Part shown: positions 10,814-23,097 of the stretch, piece after piece | Numbering within the stretch: position 1 is the first letter of the stretch | Layout of the letters: each line of letters starts with the position of its first letter | NCBI RefSeq assembly: GCF_021130785.1 | Contig: NC_060215.1 | Coordinates: 64,670,501 to 64,734,500, forward strand | From: Homalodisca vitripennis | Lineage: Eukaryota > Arthropoda > Insecta > Hemiptera > Cicadellidae | DNA: 64,000 nt | Reading direction: 5' to 3' | Position numbers and translations under genes: made by a program | Notes under the pieces: model-generated | What the model saw: only the letters and a program-made list of their open reading frames with translations | What the model was told of the DNA's origin: nothing | The model's database searches: none

Positions 10814-13275
10814 CATTCTCTGATAAAAGCTCATCCCATAACACGATACCAGATGGAGGAGGACTTTAAACAACCACAACAAACCTTGAAGAAAAATGTT
10901 TTTAGTGTCTCCCTCCAAGCAGCAAAGTATCGAAATGCATGTAAAGTTGACTCTCACTCCGACCAAATAACAAATACTTTCAACGTTCAAATTGGCCCAC
11001 CAGTGACTGCCAAACTACTACGGGAAAATGAATAACTTGAAGAATTTTTCACAAAAAATATAGAAGAAGCTATCAAATTGCATATCTCCTTCTCTTCTAT
11101 CACTAACCCAGGATCCTTGAGCACACCAGTACATCAGATGAACTGCCAAACAAGAGAATCTTTTTTAACCCAACCCTCAGAGAAAAAAAACAAAATTCAA
11201 AACTGGACAGCTATAAAATACAACCCAAAAACTATTTAACAATACTTCACCAAAATATTTGTGGGTTAAGAAAAAAATTAGATAGACTTCATCACCTTCT
11301 TCGTGACATAAATCCAGCTATTGTGGTCCTTACAGAACACGGTTTAAAAAGAGAAGAATTAGATCTAACGTCAGTTGAAGGGTACTCTTTAATAACACAC
11401 TATAGCAGAGAAACTCCTAAGTTAGGTGGAGCAGCCATATACGCAAAGGATGTGTTAGCCCCCAGCTGTAAATCAATTGACATATCCCACCTCTGTCATC
11501 AGTTCAGTTGTGAAACAGCAGTGGTATCTATTGAGTCTAGGGAAAACATTGTACATATTCTCGGAATATACAGATCACCAAGTGAAAATGTAAGGGCAAT
11601 TGTAATCACTCTAGCAAGCATCTTCGAGCATATACAAGCACACAACAAAAAACTTAATTATACTGATTGGTGACATCAATATAGACAGACTGAAGAATAC
11701 AGTGGATAATACCACTTTAGAAGATGAACTTACTTCTCACCAAATCAAAAGACTGCCTTTACCAGCCACTTGTATCACCCATAACACTGCAACCTCAATT
11801 GACTGTATATGCACAAATTTACCAGAAGACAACATCGACACGGCCATAATTCAGTCTGGACTCTTTGACCACACTGCACAAATTTGCAGGATTCACAGCT
11901 GTGAATTGAAAACTTCGTCAGAATATGCTTACAAAAGGTGTTTCAGTCAATGGAACCTAGATACTCTTACATCTATCCTTTACAATAAAAATTGGGAACC
12001 CAATTCATCTCGCTAGTGACTCAGATGCAGCATACAATATCTTTCAAGGGATCCTACAAGCGTCTCTTGACATTGCTTGTAGCAAAAAGAAATGTATTAA
12101 GAAAAGAAAAAAAGAGAACCTTCCCCTATGATAATGAAGCAGAAAATTTAAAATCTGACTTTCTAAAGGCTCTACATAAATATGAAAAAACAGGAAATGT
12201 GCAAGACAAAGAGATCATGGTAGAAAGGAAGAGAGATTACGACAAGAAACTCAGACAATTAAACCAAAACGCAAATGCAAACTACATCAAATCAGCTGAT
12301 AACAAGAGTAAAGCCCTATGGAGCCTTATAAACAATGAAAAAAAAGGAAAAACCCAAGTAAAATATCCACAAAAGCATATTAAAATTAATAATAGAGAGA
12401 CTGATAGCCTTTAGGAAATAGCTGAACATTTTAATACTTATTTTACTACTGTAGCCGAGCAGACGCTGAAATGAATAGACAGGCCATAGGGAACCATGAC
12501 ATAAATGCACCTGACCTTCTAACAGAAATAATCTGCCAAGAGTCCTTAATTCTTACACCAACAAACAATGACGAGGTCAGGGGTATTATAAACTCCCTTA
12601 AATCAAAACAGTTAAGTGGAATGGATGAATACTCATCTAAGCTTGTAAAATACTGCAGAAAAGAACTGACTCTACCTCTTGTGAGTATAATAAACAAATC
12701 ATTCAGCCTAGGCCAGTTTATCTCTGCACTAAAGTTATCAAAAGTATACCCGAAGCACAAAAAAGGATCTACAAATAATGTGCAAAATTATCGTCCTATC
12801 TCCCTGATCTCAACATTTTCAAAGATTATTGAAAAACTAGTCCTCATCAGACTTATGATACACCTAAACAAAGCTAAATTTAATCAATGACTGCCAACAT
12901 GGATGCTCCAAAGGAAAATCTACCATTTCTGCCATTATCAGCCTAATTGAAGACATTATTGACCAAATAGACAAGGGACAATACATCTCTGCACTTCTTC
13001 TCGATTATAGTAAGGCATTTGACTGTTTGGGACATGACCTCATCTTAAGGAAACTAGCATAACTGGGAATCACAGACACAGCAAACAACCTGTCAGGACG
13101 AACCCAAGTAGTTGAGGTACAGACAACCACACTTGGAATTACAAAAACACGCCAGTCAAAACCACTTCCTATCCTCTGAGGATTTCCACAAGGGTCTGTA
13201 CTGGACCCAGTCCTCTTTATTCTATTTGTAAATGATTTCCCAACACATACCCAAGATAATAATACATCATGTATA

Positions 13276-13833
13276 ATGTACGCCGACGACACAACACTCC
13301 TGATAAGGAATCACACTGCAGAAGGTGTTTGTGCAGCTGCTACAGCCTCTCTAAACAAGGCTCTGAATCATAAAACAAATGACCTGACTATAAACCCACA
13401 AAAAACAATACAAATTAATTTCAGTAAGAAAAGAGACACTACTCCTAGCATCGCTGATGTAGCAGTTGAAAACCATGTAAAATTTCTTGGAGTCATTCTG
13501 GATAGAAATCTAACCTGGACTGAGCAAGTGAACAATGTCTGCAAAAAATTAGCATCTGGAATATATGTTGTTCGACACATTAAATGGATCAGCAACTTGG
13601 AATCAGCCAAAACAGCTTACTATTCATTAGTAACTCACATGAGGTATGGACTTGCGGTTTGGGGTGGCTCCTCAGTTGGAAACCTTAATAGAGTTCTTAC
13701 CCTACAGAAAAAAGCCATCCGAGTTTTAGCTGACTTAGAACCAAGGCAGAGCTGCAGACATGCCTTCCAGACACTCCAGATAATGACTGTTACTGCGCTA
13801 TATATCCAAGAAGTTATCATGTATGCACACTAG
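13276..13833 (+). pseudogene. LINE 2 reverse transcriptase palm/thumb segment
   Basis: Longest intact frame of LINE 2, 185 codons. It starts at the catalytic MYADDTTLLI and continues through NPQKTIQINFS, KFLGVILDRNLTWTEQV and THMRYGLAVWGGS to the LQKKAIRVLADL block. The first half of the polymerase is in other frames (12471-12890, then about 12890-13270 with stops). Known role: target-primed reverse transcription. Unlikely to be translated as a unit now. Confidence 0.85.
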
Positions 13834-14226
13834 AAGAATCTCAAAACTGGAAAGGACCTTCATCACTACAACACACGTTATGCAACAAGTTACACTCTAC
13901 CCATACACCGCACAGCACTTTTTGAGGAGAAACCAACCTACATTGGGTGAAAACTATGGAACCATCTACCAAAACCATTAAGAGAGCTTCAGGGTAACGT
14001 TTTTAAAAAAGCACTTCATGACTTTCTTGTTGGACAGCCTTTTTACACCATTGACGAATTCCTAAACCAAGACTGGAGGCCTCAACTGGAACTCAACAAT
14101 CGCCCTCAAATGTGATGCATCATTGGACTCAAAAATTATTTTTCCAAAACAAGTTTATCTAATTTCTGACTCTATTACTCTTCTTGATGAATATGCTAAT
14201 AAAGAAGTTTGTCTATTGTCTATTGA

Positions 14227-14363
14227 TAGGCCTAAATCACGAACCAAGTCGCATAGTTAATTTTTCTGGATAATATGAGGTTCTTTACTACATGTCCCGG
14301 ATTCATAGTTAGAATCAACAGTATCATTAATCAGATCTTCAATTTCATAAGGCTCAATAACCT
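14227..14363 (-). pseudogene. Interrupted host element, piece 2
   Basis: Minus-strand reading gives VIEPYEIEDLINDTVDSNYE (14360-14300), then LCDLVRDLGLS next to 14230, which joins across LINE 2 to NQQAELLG in piece 3. Bounded at 14354-14363 by TCAATAACCT, nearly identical to TCAATAATCT at 19235-19244, the probable target duplication of LINE 3. An acidic, low-complexity linker of a protein that I cannot name. Confidence 0.58.
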
Positions 14364-14685
14364 CATTAGAATAGAATAGAATAGAATAGAATAGAATAGA
14401 ATATATCTTTATTGAAATGTTTGCACGCTGACTGTGCAAACATCAGCAAACTCCTCACTTGACTACCATATGCTGCTGCTGGAGCACTGACCCTGAGCTG
14501 CTGACTGTGCAACTGACAACGGCACCAACACTCTGCTGTTATTTATCTACATCTGACTTCCATCACCTATCTAGTTTAGGCTGTCTGGATCTTTCTACTT
14601 GACAAGGAACTAGATTACTCCTCAAAATCAAACAAAATTGTACACTTTTTTTACTAATTAAGTATTAATACAACAACATTCTATT

Positions 14686-14900
14686 CATCATGACAATAGC
14701 AATCAGGCAAAGCTAGAATAAAAGACTGTTTACCATTATTTTATTCATCAGGACAACAGCAATCAGCCAAAGCTAGAATAAAAAAAACTGTTTACCATTT
14801 TATCATCACCAGAACCACTATATTGACAATAGAAGCCAGCCAAAACCAGCTTAAAAAAAAACTGCTAACTTTATATTTCTCCAGAAACCATTATATTGAC
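14686..14900 (+). repeat. Imperfect tandem repeats at the 5' side of LINE 3
   Basis: Two clear copies of about 61 bp (starting near 14686 and 14747; shared cores caatcagscaaagctagaat and ctgtttaccat) followed by two more diverged ones up to about 14900. Position just before ORF1 suggests promoter-like 5' UTR repeats, as known for several LINEs; this role is inferred. Confidence 0.6.
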
Positions 14901-14923
14901 AAACAGGTGCCAGAAAAACCCCC

Positions 14924-15252
14924 AGAATGTCAAAATATCCATGTGGAGCTTGCACCATAGGAGTGAAACACAAAGGAATACTGTGCACTGGAAAAACTGC
15001 AAACAGTGGTTCCATGCAGGACTGTGTTAATCTTTCAAACAACAAGAGTTTAAAAACTTGACCAAAACACATTCAACAACTTGGAAATGTAGCAGTTGTG
15101 TGGATTTTCACTCCTACATGAAAACCGAGAATCCACTCCTGTTTCTTTCAAATAAGACTTCAAACATCAAAAATGACTCCCAATGTGACTCACTTAAAGA
15201 ACTTGAACAAAGTCTTGTGAAAATGAGGAGCAAAATAGTGAAGAAAGTTTAA
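14924..15252 (+). pseudogene. LINE 3 ORF1 with PHD-like zinc finger
   Basis: Starts ATG at 14924 and reads MSKYPCGACTIGVKHKGIL, then a frameshift, NCKQWFHAG, CVNLSNN, and in a further frame TTWKCSSC (near 15090). The Cys/His spacing C-x2-C ... C ... H-x-x-x-C ... C-x2-C is PHD-like. ORF1 proteins with PHD fingers are known in some CR1/L2/Jockey-type LINEs and probably help bind nucleic acid or chromatin. At least two frameshifts; not functional as read. Further ORF1 remnants rich in Lys/Glu, probably coiled coil, continue to about 16270. Confidence 0.65.
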
Positions 15253-18200
15253 TAATGGCAGCTAAAATAGGATCTGCACTTTTACATGAAAACAATATTC
15301 TTTAAAAAAGAAAATTGTACCCTGCTAGCCCAATTAAATAGCCTTGAAGCCAAAAATAGAGGAGCTGGAATACAATGAATCAAAACATATATCCAATATG
15401 GAGTCACTACAAGGAAAATATCCGAACTTGAAGCACAGCTAACGAAAGAAAAACAATGCATGATTGAAGCACAGGATATTTTTGAAGAAAAATGACAAAA
15501 AACTCTCTGAAGTGATATTTGAGTACGAAATAAAAATTAAAGACCAAAAAGAAACAAATTGCAATGCTGAAACAAAGCAAGTATCTTATGGAAATCACAC
15601 AACAGCACAAACATAGCAATGTAGAAACAAACTGAGCTCTCTACTGATCAGACCAACTCTCTCCTTCCCCCCTTCCACCTCACCCTCCCTTCTCCTAGAA
15701 ATTGGCAGTTTAAAAAAAAAAGTCACACTTCACTTGAAGAGAAATTCTCAAGCTTAGAAGCATCCATCACGAATTTATTAAGAATTAGAAATGGCAAAGA
15801 AGAAACCTCTGAAAGGGAAAATACCAAGGCACAAACACAAAACTTAATCCCAAAGCCAAATATAGTGCCTCCTTAAAGTGCAGAAGATGAAAGCATCCAT
15901 CTCCCAGGCTGAGCACCCTACCAGTGAGCCCATCCCTGAAATAGCCCAACCAATTCATTCCAACAGCAACAAAGAACATCCTTCTTTCACCAGTACTGCA
16001 AACTTTACAAAGAAACTATCACCCCCTATATAACAGCCATCATAAGGCCTTCAAGTCAGACTACAGAGGATTTCTTTAATGAACACATAGAATTCTTTAA
16101 AAGGAATATGCAAATTAGTTCTACAACTCATCAAATAACACTTAAGGCAAGTAACCAATGCTCAACAGCTTTTCTAGGTCAAGCTCCAAACCAACAACAC
16201 ACTTTTTTTAGAAAAAAACCAAGACAAAGATTGTGAAACCATAGTACAAATATTAAAAACCAGTAACAGGAAAAAGTAAACAACACAAATTTATCATTGC
16301 TCACCAAAACATTGATCGGCCTTCAGAAACAAAAAATCGAGAGACTGACACACTTCCTACACAGCTCTAATCCAGACTTAATAATTCTTACAGAACACGG
16401 CTTAAGTAGTCAAAAGTTGGAAAACACAAGAATCCTGGCTACAGTTACTAGGTGGTTTTACCAGAGAGCAACACCGGAAAGGTGGAGTGGCTGTTTTTGC
16501 TAGCTTAAGACTAAAAAACAAGATTACAGTAGTATCAATATCAAGCAATACATCGGAACTCATTTGTGAAACGATGCTCCAGAAAATTGAGCTGAGACAA
16601 GGATTTTTACAACTGCTAAGCGTCTACAGACCACCCTGCAGCAACTTAGAAAATGCAATAGACATTTTATCAGCTGAGCTTGACAAAATTGTAGCCATTA
16701 ATGACATGGTACTGGTGATGGGGGACGTGAATGTAGACAATCTTATTGAAAGCAATGACAGAAGAAACCTGGATGAAATGCTCCTTAGCCATGGCTTGAG
16801 CAGACTTCATCTACCGCAACCAGAATAACAAATCATAGCCAGACCTCTATAGATTTTATATGCACGAACATAAAAGAAACGGAAATTAGCTACCAAAAAT
16901 AACACAGACAGGCCTCTCAGACCACACGGCCCAACTATGTACGATTCTCACAGATTCTACGAAACAGCCACTGACCCAAACAAAAAGAAGACAGTTTAAT
17001 GCAAGAACAGTGCAAGAATTGAAGCACAATCTGGAATCCCAAGACTGGACTAAAGTCACTCTCACCGAGAATGTGGGAAACTGCTTATAAAGCATTTAGT
17101 GGAATTTTTCAAACTGCATTGAACATAGCATGTCCACTCAAGATAGTAAAGAAGAAAAGAAAACCCCTACAAAAATATATGGGACAATGAAAGTCAGGCC
17201 CTAAAATTATCATACTTAGAAGCACTGAATAAACAAATCATTACTGGCCAACCCTGATGACAAAAAAGAAACAGCTCGAAGGAAAAAATGTTATGATATT
17301 AAAACTCAAAACTCTTCGTAAACAGTGCAACTCTTCATTCATAGAACAGTCGGACAACAAATCAAAAGCTGTGTGGAATGTAATAAATAATGAAAGAAAA
17401 GAAAAAATCTTCAAAAAATCCACTAGAATGCCTAAAAATAGAGGAGAAGAAATCGTTGACTCTCCAATAACTATTGCCAATCATTTTAAATTACTTCTTT
17501 GCTACAGTCGCTGACGAAACACTCCTCAGAAATGGAACATCGACACTTGTAATAGCACCAAAACAATAACAACCCAAACACTTCAAACACCAAACCTAGC
17601 CTTCTTGAAACCAACAAACAAGAAATTGGAAAAATCATTGACTCTTTTAAAAGCAAAAACATTCAGCAGGGGAGGATGAGATCTCATCAAAATTGATCAA
17701 AACAGTGCAAACACGAAAATAATCACCCCACTGACTCACATCATTAATAAATCACTTTCACAAGGAATATTTCCAAATGAACTAAAATTCGCAAAAATCT
17801 ATCCGAAAATTCAAATGTGGAGCAACAAATGAAGCCACCCGCTACAGGCCAATTTTCCCTAATCTCTACTTTTTTCTAAAATACTGGAGCGAGTAATACT
17901 AAATAGGACTACTGAGCCACCTCAAGCAGCACGATCTTCTCACCCCTAGACAACACGGTTTTATAAAAGACAGATCAACTTCAACAGCAATAGCTCAACT
18001 AATTGAAGAAATCATCGACAATCTGGAAAAAGGAAAAATTGCAACCAAGCATATTTTTGGATTTTTTAGTAAAGCGTTTGACTGCCTTGACCATGAAACT
18101 CATACTGAAAAAGTTACACTCTCTTGGGAGTCATTGACAAGGAACTTGACTGGTTTAAGAGCTACTTGAGCAACAGGGAACAAGTAGTAGAAACTTACTT

Positions 18201-19234
18201 ACTTGGGAGAAAAACACTGTGACGAAAGTAAAAATCCAAGCCAATACCAGTAAGCAGAGGAGTACCTCAAGGCTCCGTGCTTGGACCCGTCTTGTACATT
18301 CTCCTAACAAATGACTTCCCAAATTATCTCCAAAAACCACTGTGAAATTGTAATGTATGCTGACGACACAGCTTTGATTTTAGCAAATAAGAACAAATCT
18401 CAGCTAGATATAGACTCTTTTGTTGCATACAATGTGGCTAAGCAATACTGCCACCTCAATGATTTAGTCTTAAAATGACTCAAAGACCCAACAGCTAGTC
18501 TTTACACCTAACCCAAACCAATATTGACGGGCTCCCAGGAAATAACTACAATTAAAATCAGGAAAGTACCTTGGTCTAACTGTTGATCAAAACCTCTCAT
18601 GGGAACCTCACATCAATCAACTCTGCCACAAACTTAATAGTAGCCTGTATGCAGTGAGAAGAATAAAACAAATCAGTAGCCTCAAGTAGCTTTGACAGCA
18701 TTACCTTTCCCTATTTGAATGTCATCTCAGATATGGACTGATAGCCTGGGGAGGTACGACAATTGGAAATCTTAAAAGGGTGCTCGTTATACAAAAAAGG
18801 GCTGTCAGGACTCTAAGTGGATTAGGACCAATGGACTCATGCCGAGCAGCTTTCAGACATCTAGGAATACTGACGATCATAGGACTCTATATCCTAGAGA
18901 CGATCTTATTTGCCACAAAAACAGGGCACGCAAGAACTGGCGACATCCACCCCTACAACACCAGACATAGAAACAACTTCCTCCTTGACCCTCATCATCT
19001 GACTCTGTTCGAGAAAAAACCATCGTATAAAGGAGCCATGTTTTTTAACAATCTACCTGACTACCTAAGAAAGCTTCCAGAGTAAGAACTTCAAGGCCTC
19101 CTTAAGAAGCTGGCTGCTGGAGCATCCATACTACAGTGTCCAGGAGTACCTTCAGTGGAGGACAAGCGCTTTGTAATTTACATTACACTGACTCACACAC
19201 TGATTGTGACATAAACACTGACCTAGCATTAAGA

Positions 19235-19666
19235 TCAATAATCTAGGTCTTCAATATCACTCCATTCCAATGGAGGTATAGGTATCGACAGGCCTTTCCC
19301 ATGAGGAACAGGCCTAATTGCCAATGGCACATTAGGGTAGTCAATTTGATTTTTTTTTCTTTTTTTGAATAGCCTTCAGTATTAATCAAACAGAAATAGG
19401 AGTCGTTGAGTGATTACTTGATTCACGCAAACCATAGGTACAGCAAATGGCATAGATCTTTCATCCATTTAACGAGAGTTACGTTGCAGCTGACATAACA
19501 AACATGAGCAGCCCAATGTTTTTCTTAATCTCCAATCTTGCCCCAAAGTACAATAAATATGCTTTTTTCACATCTTTAGTCATCAGCCTTTCTTGACCTT
19601 TTATTAAAAATCGGCCACAAACATGACAAAACTTATCAGGTGAAATTTTACACCTTCTTTGTGATG
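19235..19666 (-). pseudogene. Interrupted host element, piece 1 (N-terminal, Cys-rich)
   Basis: Minus-strand frames read RRCKISPDKFCHVCGRFL (19655-19600), DVKKAYLLYFGARL (near 19560), MPFAVPMVCVNQ (near 19450), then YPNVPLAIRPVPHGKGL (near 19340) and LEWSDIEDLDY near 19255. The first block has C-x(8)-C-x2-C spacing, suggesting an N-terminal zinc finger. Three frame changes and several stops mark it as a pseudogene. It continues in piece 2 across LINE 3 and is cut at its own N-terminal side by LINE 4; the frame SYLSS just beyond 20686 may be its lost upstream part. Confidence 0.6.
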
Positions 19667-20681
19667 TATCTCAAATCAAATCAAATCAAATCTGTTTTAT
19701 TGCTGAGACAATAATACATCGTATGGCAAACGTCAATTAATAATAATATCCTAAAATTTCAGTCATTCATACTATAATACACATACAGACATACAATGTT
19801 TAAAGTCACACCTCTTTCATTCATCGCCAATGCAACCCACTTCGAACAGCGGTGTCATTCTTCAAATTGGGCGGCCTCCCAGTTGAAAGCCAAAAACTCA
19901 CCTGCATTATAAAACGCTTGAGACACCAAGAAGCGTTTTAGGCGAGTCTTAAACGCCTTTGGTGTTGGAGCATCTTTGATTGGATTGGGCAGTCTGTTGA
20001 GGAATTGAACACCCGCTTGTGAAGGCAGGCGTTCATAAACCACTGTTCTGTGTCTACCAGTTCGGTAGTTTGCTCTGCCACGTGTCTCATACATGTGTAT
20101 GTCTTGTCCTCTGGTTAAGGTACATTTATTCACACAAAACATAGTTGTTTCCAATATGTAGAGACATGACAGAGTCAACAGCTGCAATTTCTTGAAAACT
20201 TGCCTGCACGACTCTCTGAATTTGATTTTAGCGATGATTTGAATTGCTTTTTTTGGAGTCTGAAAACTCTTTGGAACTGAGTGTTAGCGCAAGCTCCCCA
20301 AAGGATCACTCCATAGGCCAGGTGGGGGTATATCAAGCCATAATACGCCGTAATCAGTACCTGACTCGGGCAGTATTTTGCTAAAGACCTCAGAACAAAG
20401 ATGCCTGAGCAGATTTTGGCGCAAACATGATCAATGTGCACATTCCATGTCAGTCCTCGATCAAGGTACATTCCAAGGAATTTTGAAGAGTAGACTTCGT
20501 CCAGTGTGGAGTCAGCCATCAAGATGGCAGGTCCGCACTGGTTGCCCGCAGTGCGCAAAGAAAAATTTAAAACGTTGGTTTTTGAAGAGTTTATTGTGAG
20601 GTTGAGGCTGTTGAAGTATTGGATACAGTTGTTGATATCAACAAAAGCCTGTTGTTCCAAAACTTCGCTTGATCTTGCCAT
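19667..20681 (-). mobile_element. LINE 4: strongly 5'-truncated non-LTR retrotransposon
   Basis: Only the part after the RT catalytic motif remains. The frame 20741-20175 gives INSSKTNVLNFSLRTAG, KFLGMYLDRGLTW (near 20470) and ITAYYGLIYPHLAYGVILWG (near 20350). The frame 20187-19855 gives the C-terminal domain (CLYILETTMF, PSQAGVQFLNRLPNPI, KTRLKRFLVS) and ends in TAA near 19855. The tail is a run of TTTGA units at 19671-19693. The five bases TGATG occur on both sides (19662-19666 and 20682-20686), a possible short target duplication. One frameshift near 20180. Confidence 0.87.
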
Positions 20682-20686
20682 TGATG

Positions 20687-22666
20687 ACAAATATGAAAGA
20701 AAACCGCACAATTTGAACAATTCTGGTGACCTAAATAACAATTTTATGTACTTAAGTAATCAAACATAACCTCTTCTTCACTACTACTGGAAATGAACAA
20801 ACAGTTAAACAACAGCTGTCAAATCCCTTACCATTGGCTGACCAGTGCTGCCAACAGTGTTCTTGGTGTTACAAAATAAACGTATAAATATAGAAATCTA
20901 AAGTGGATGGAACAAACAAATATGACATGCAGGGACATTTTTAGTTATTTATCTATTATATGTGACTTAATAGAGCAACAAAAATGATAAAATGATTCAT
21001 GTTACAAAACGCTGTTGATCTGTGTAATTAACATAGGCCTATTCAAAAATTTCCAATCAATTTTACTATTTATGAATATACAGTTTGGTATGTTAGTATC
21101 AACTGGAACTTGTGGTGATGTATTATTTTATTTCTTATTCTAACCTGTGTTATCATGGTTTTTAACTGGGTTTTTAAAATTGTTTGTTTATTTTTATTAT
21201 TTGTTAGCCTGTAATTATATATAATAAATGTACTTTTTTCTTATAAGTTGTGTTAAACTTATATATTATCATTAAAATCCCCAAAATACTATAATTTATT
21301 TTTTTGTTGCAAGTCAAACAACTAAAATAGGCGAATTTGGTTCATTTTTTGCATTTACATTTCTATTTGTATTTTAAAAATTGTTCATGCTATTTTTATA
21401 AACTTTATATGTTATTTCAGTCTGTGACATACAAATAATGAAATAAATGTCACTAAAACTAAAATTTATTTTTATGACTGCTTTCAAAGATATTAGTAAA
21501 ACATAGTTAGTTTCTAAAGAAATATTGGTTTTTACAGAAATAAATAAAATAAAGAATACAAATAATTTTGTTGTTTTCAAATAAAATGTTTTGTGACCTA
21601 TATAAAAATAGGTGGAAATAATTTTGGTAGCTTTTTTTAGTGATGAGGAAAGCTTTTTTTTATTGTACCCTTACATTTTTATTCATTTGTGGAAGTTTTC
21701 ACGAAATAATTTTTTGGGCAAACACTAAAAACTGGTACAAAACTAATTGCATACTCTTATATAACTTATTAAATTTTAGTCATTGTATCTTGAATTTCTT
21801 AGTAAAAGTTTTTCTACCACTAAAGGGGGGCTGAAGTGGGAATTTTCTTATAAATTTACGAACATTTTTCCATTACTCTCATAAAACATTTTTTTTCCAA
21901 TCTACAAATATTATTGCATATATTAGTCCTGAAATATACATTTCCTGGCAAAAAACAGTGTATAACAATGAATAATTTAAGTTGGCATTCTATTTTTACA
22001 ATGTAAAAAAAGGCATGCAAAGTACTAAAAGTATCATGACTGTTATGAACTGCTAACAGTACCAGATCTAGGGTTAAGCAGGATAGTTCAATTCCAATGT
22101 CTCAATCCAATATGGTCTAGAAGTCCAGCAGTCTTGACCTGATGGTATAATCAGTAACAAGGAATAACATTTTATGATAAACTGAGTTGCCAGGTCTCTG
22201 CTTCTTGGTAAGTGAACAATAGTATGTGTATTAATGCCTGACAGAGAGTTGTAGTGAATGAGTGCTAGTGAAAATTCTGAAGTTGATTGCCCTCAACAAC
22301 TTAGGACAGTCAGTAGAACCTGTCACAAAATCGTGGAAGAAAGTGATGTTACTCACACATAGCTTAACTTGTAGGATGGGAAGGTTAAGTGATACCTGCA
22401 GGATTGTAACCTGAACCTCTCTATAATAAAAGCCCTATCTGAGTCACAAGCTGCAAAACTTCCTCTAATTAAACTCACTTTGGCCTATAAGTTATAGGCT
22501 CCACACAGGATTTGTATACTCAAACAATTATTAAATAAGAAAGGAGTGTAGTGCTCAAAGTCCATCTGGACTTCTTCGAATAGAACATGTGAGAATATAT
22601 GTATCATCAAATAGATTTCATCAATGTAGTTGTCGAAAGAGAGGTTACTTGTAAAAATTTCACCTT
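20687..22666. other. AT-rich intron stretch, no gene seen
   Basis: The first 200 bases may be the lost 5' part or flank of the interrupted host element. The remainder is very AT-rich to about 22000, then slightly richer with no readable protein block on either strand. Short ORFs at 21374-21580 and 21640-21834 are low-complexity and unsupported. Confidence 0.5.
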
Positions 22667-23049
22667 ATTGAGAATTGAATTGAATCATAATTTATTTCCA
22701 ATTTCGGTACATGAAATAGTGTACAAACTAAAACTTAAACTCCTTAAAACATAAACAAAGAGTAACAATGTAAAAATTAAGCAGTAATTATAAGTTATTT
22801 AATAATAAACAATTAAGGAATCTATTTATATAACTAGTTGTACATTCGTTAGTAGTAACAGTTAATTTATTTTAAGAAGTTGAACTCATTAATAAAAAAT
22901 ATTAGTGACCTAGGAAATAAGCCTACATGGGCCTGTAGAAAGCCTGTGCGTAGGCTCGAGTTGCTGCCATGAAACCGTGGACGGATTGTAGTTTGCTGTC
23001 TTTATTCAATATAAATCATTTGAACTACGTGGTGCGCTCGTCGCGCGCG

Positions 23050-23097
<48 letters not shown>

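Larger units (their letters stand above)
10556..14226 (+). mobile_element. LINE 2: near-complete non-LTR retrotransposon
   Basis: Plus-strand element inserted between host-element pieces 3 and 2. Order: leader ORF with three 28-residue tandem repeats (10541-11035), endonuclease from about 11240 ([21 protein letters not shown] after a frameshift near 11665, then the SDH-like SGLFDHTAQIC near 11860), reverse transcriptase (YRPISLISTFSKIIEKLV near 12790, LLDYSKAFDC near 13000, FPQGSVLDPVLFILFVNDF near 13180, MYADDTTLLI at 13276) and a C-terminal domain ending near 14115. Stops at 12412 and near 12890 and several frameshifts inactivate it. AATAAA near 14199 precedes a tail of TTGTCTA repeats ending at 14226. 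It is close in layout to LINE 3. Confidence 0.9.
14364..19234. mobile_element. LINE 3: non-LTR retrotransposon with probable 5' inversion
   Basis: At 14364-14680 the sequence is a minus-oriented LINE 3' end: seven TAGAA units, then a reverse-complement AATAAA and UTR-like DNA. From about 14680 to 19234 a full set of LINE domains runs on the plus strand: ORF1 with a PHD-like finger (14924 on), endonuclease (16290-17095: IILTEHGLS, MGDVNVD), reverse transcriptase (FSKAFDCLDHE near 18065, GVPQGSVLGPVLYILL near 18266, YADDTALIL near 18357) and a C-terminal domain to about 19180. A 10-bp near-identical duplication flanks the whole block (14354-14363 and 19235-19244), so a single insertion with twin-priming inversion is the simplest reading. 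Many stops and frameshifts. Confidence 0.75.

Noticed and set aside
10560..10990. Minus-strand ORF over the LINE 2 leader (part of a 278-codon frame)
   Set aside because: Opposite-strand shadow of the 28-residue repeats; only its 10154-10555 part shows real protein blocks.
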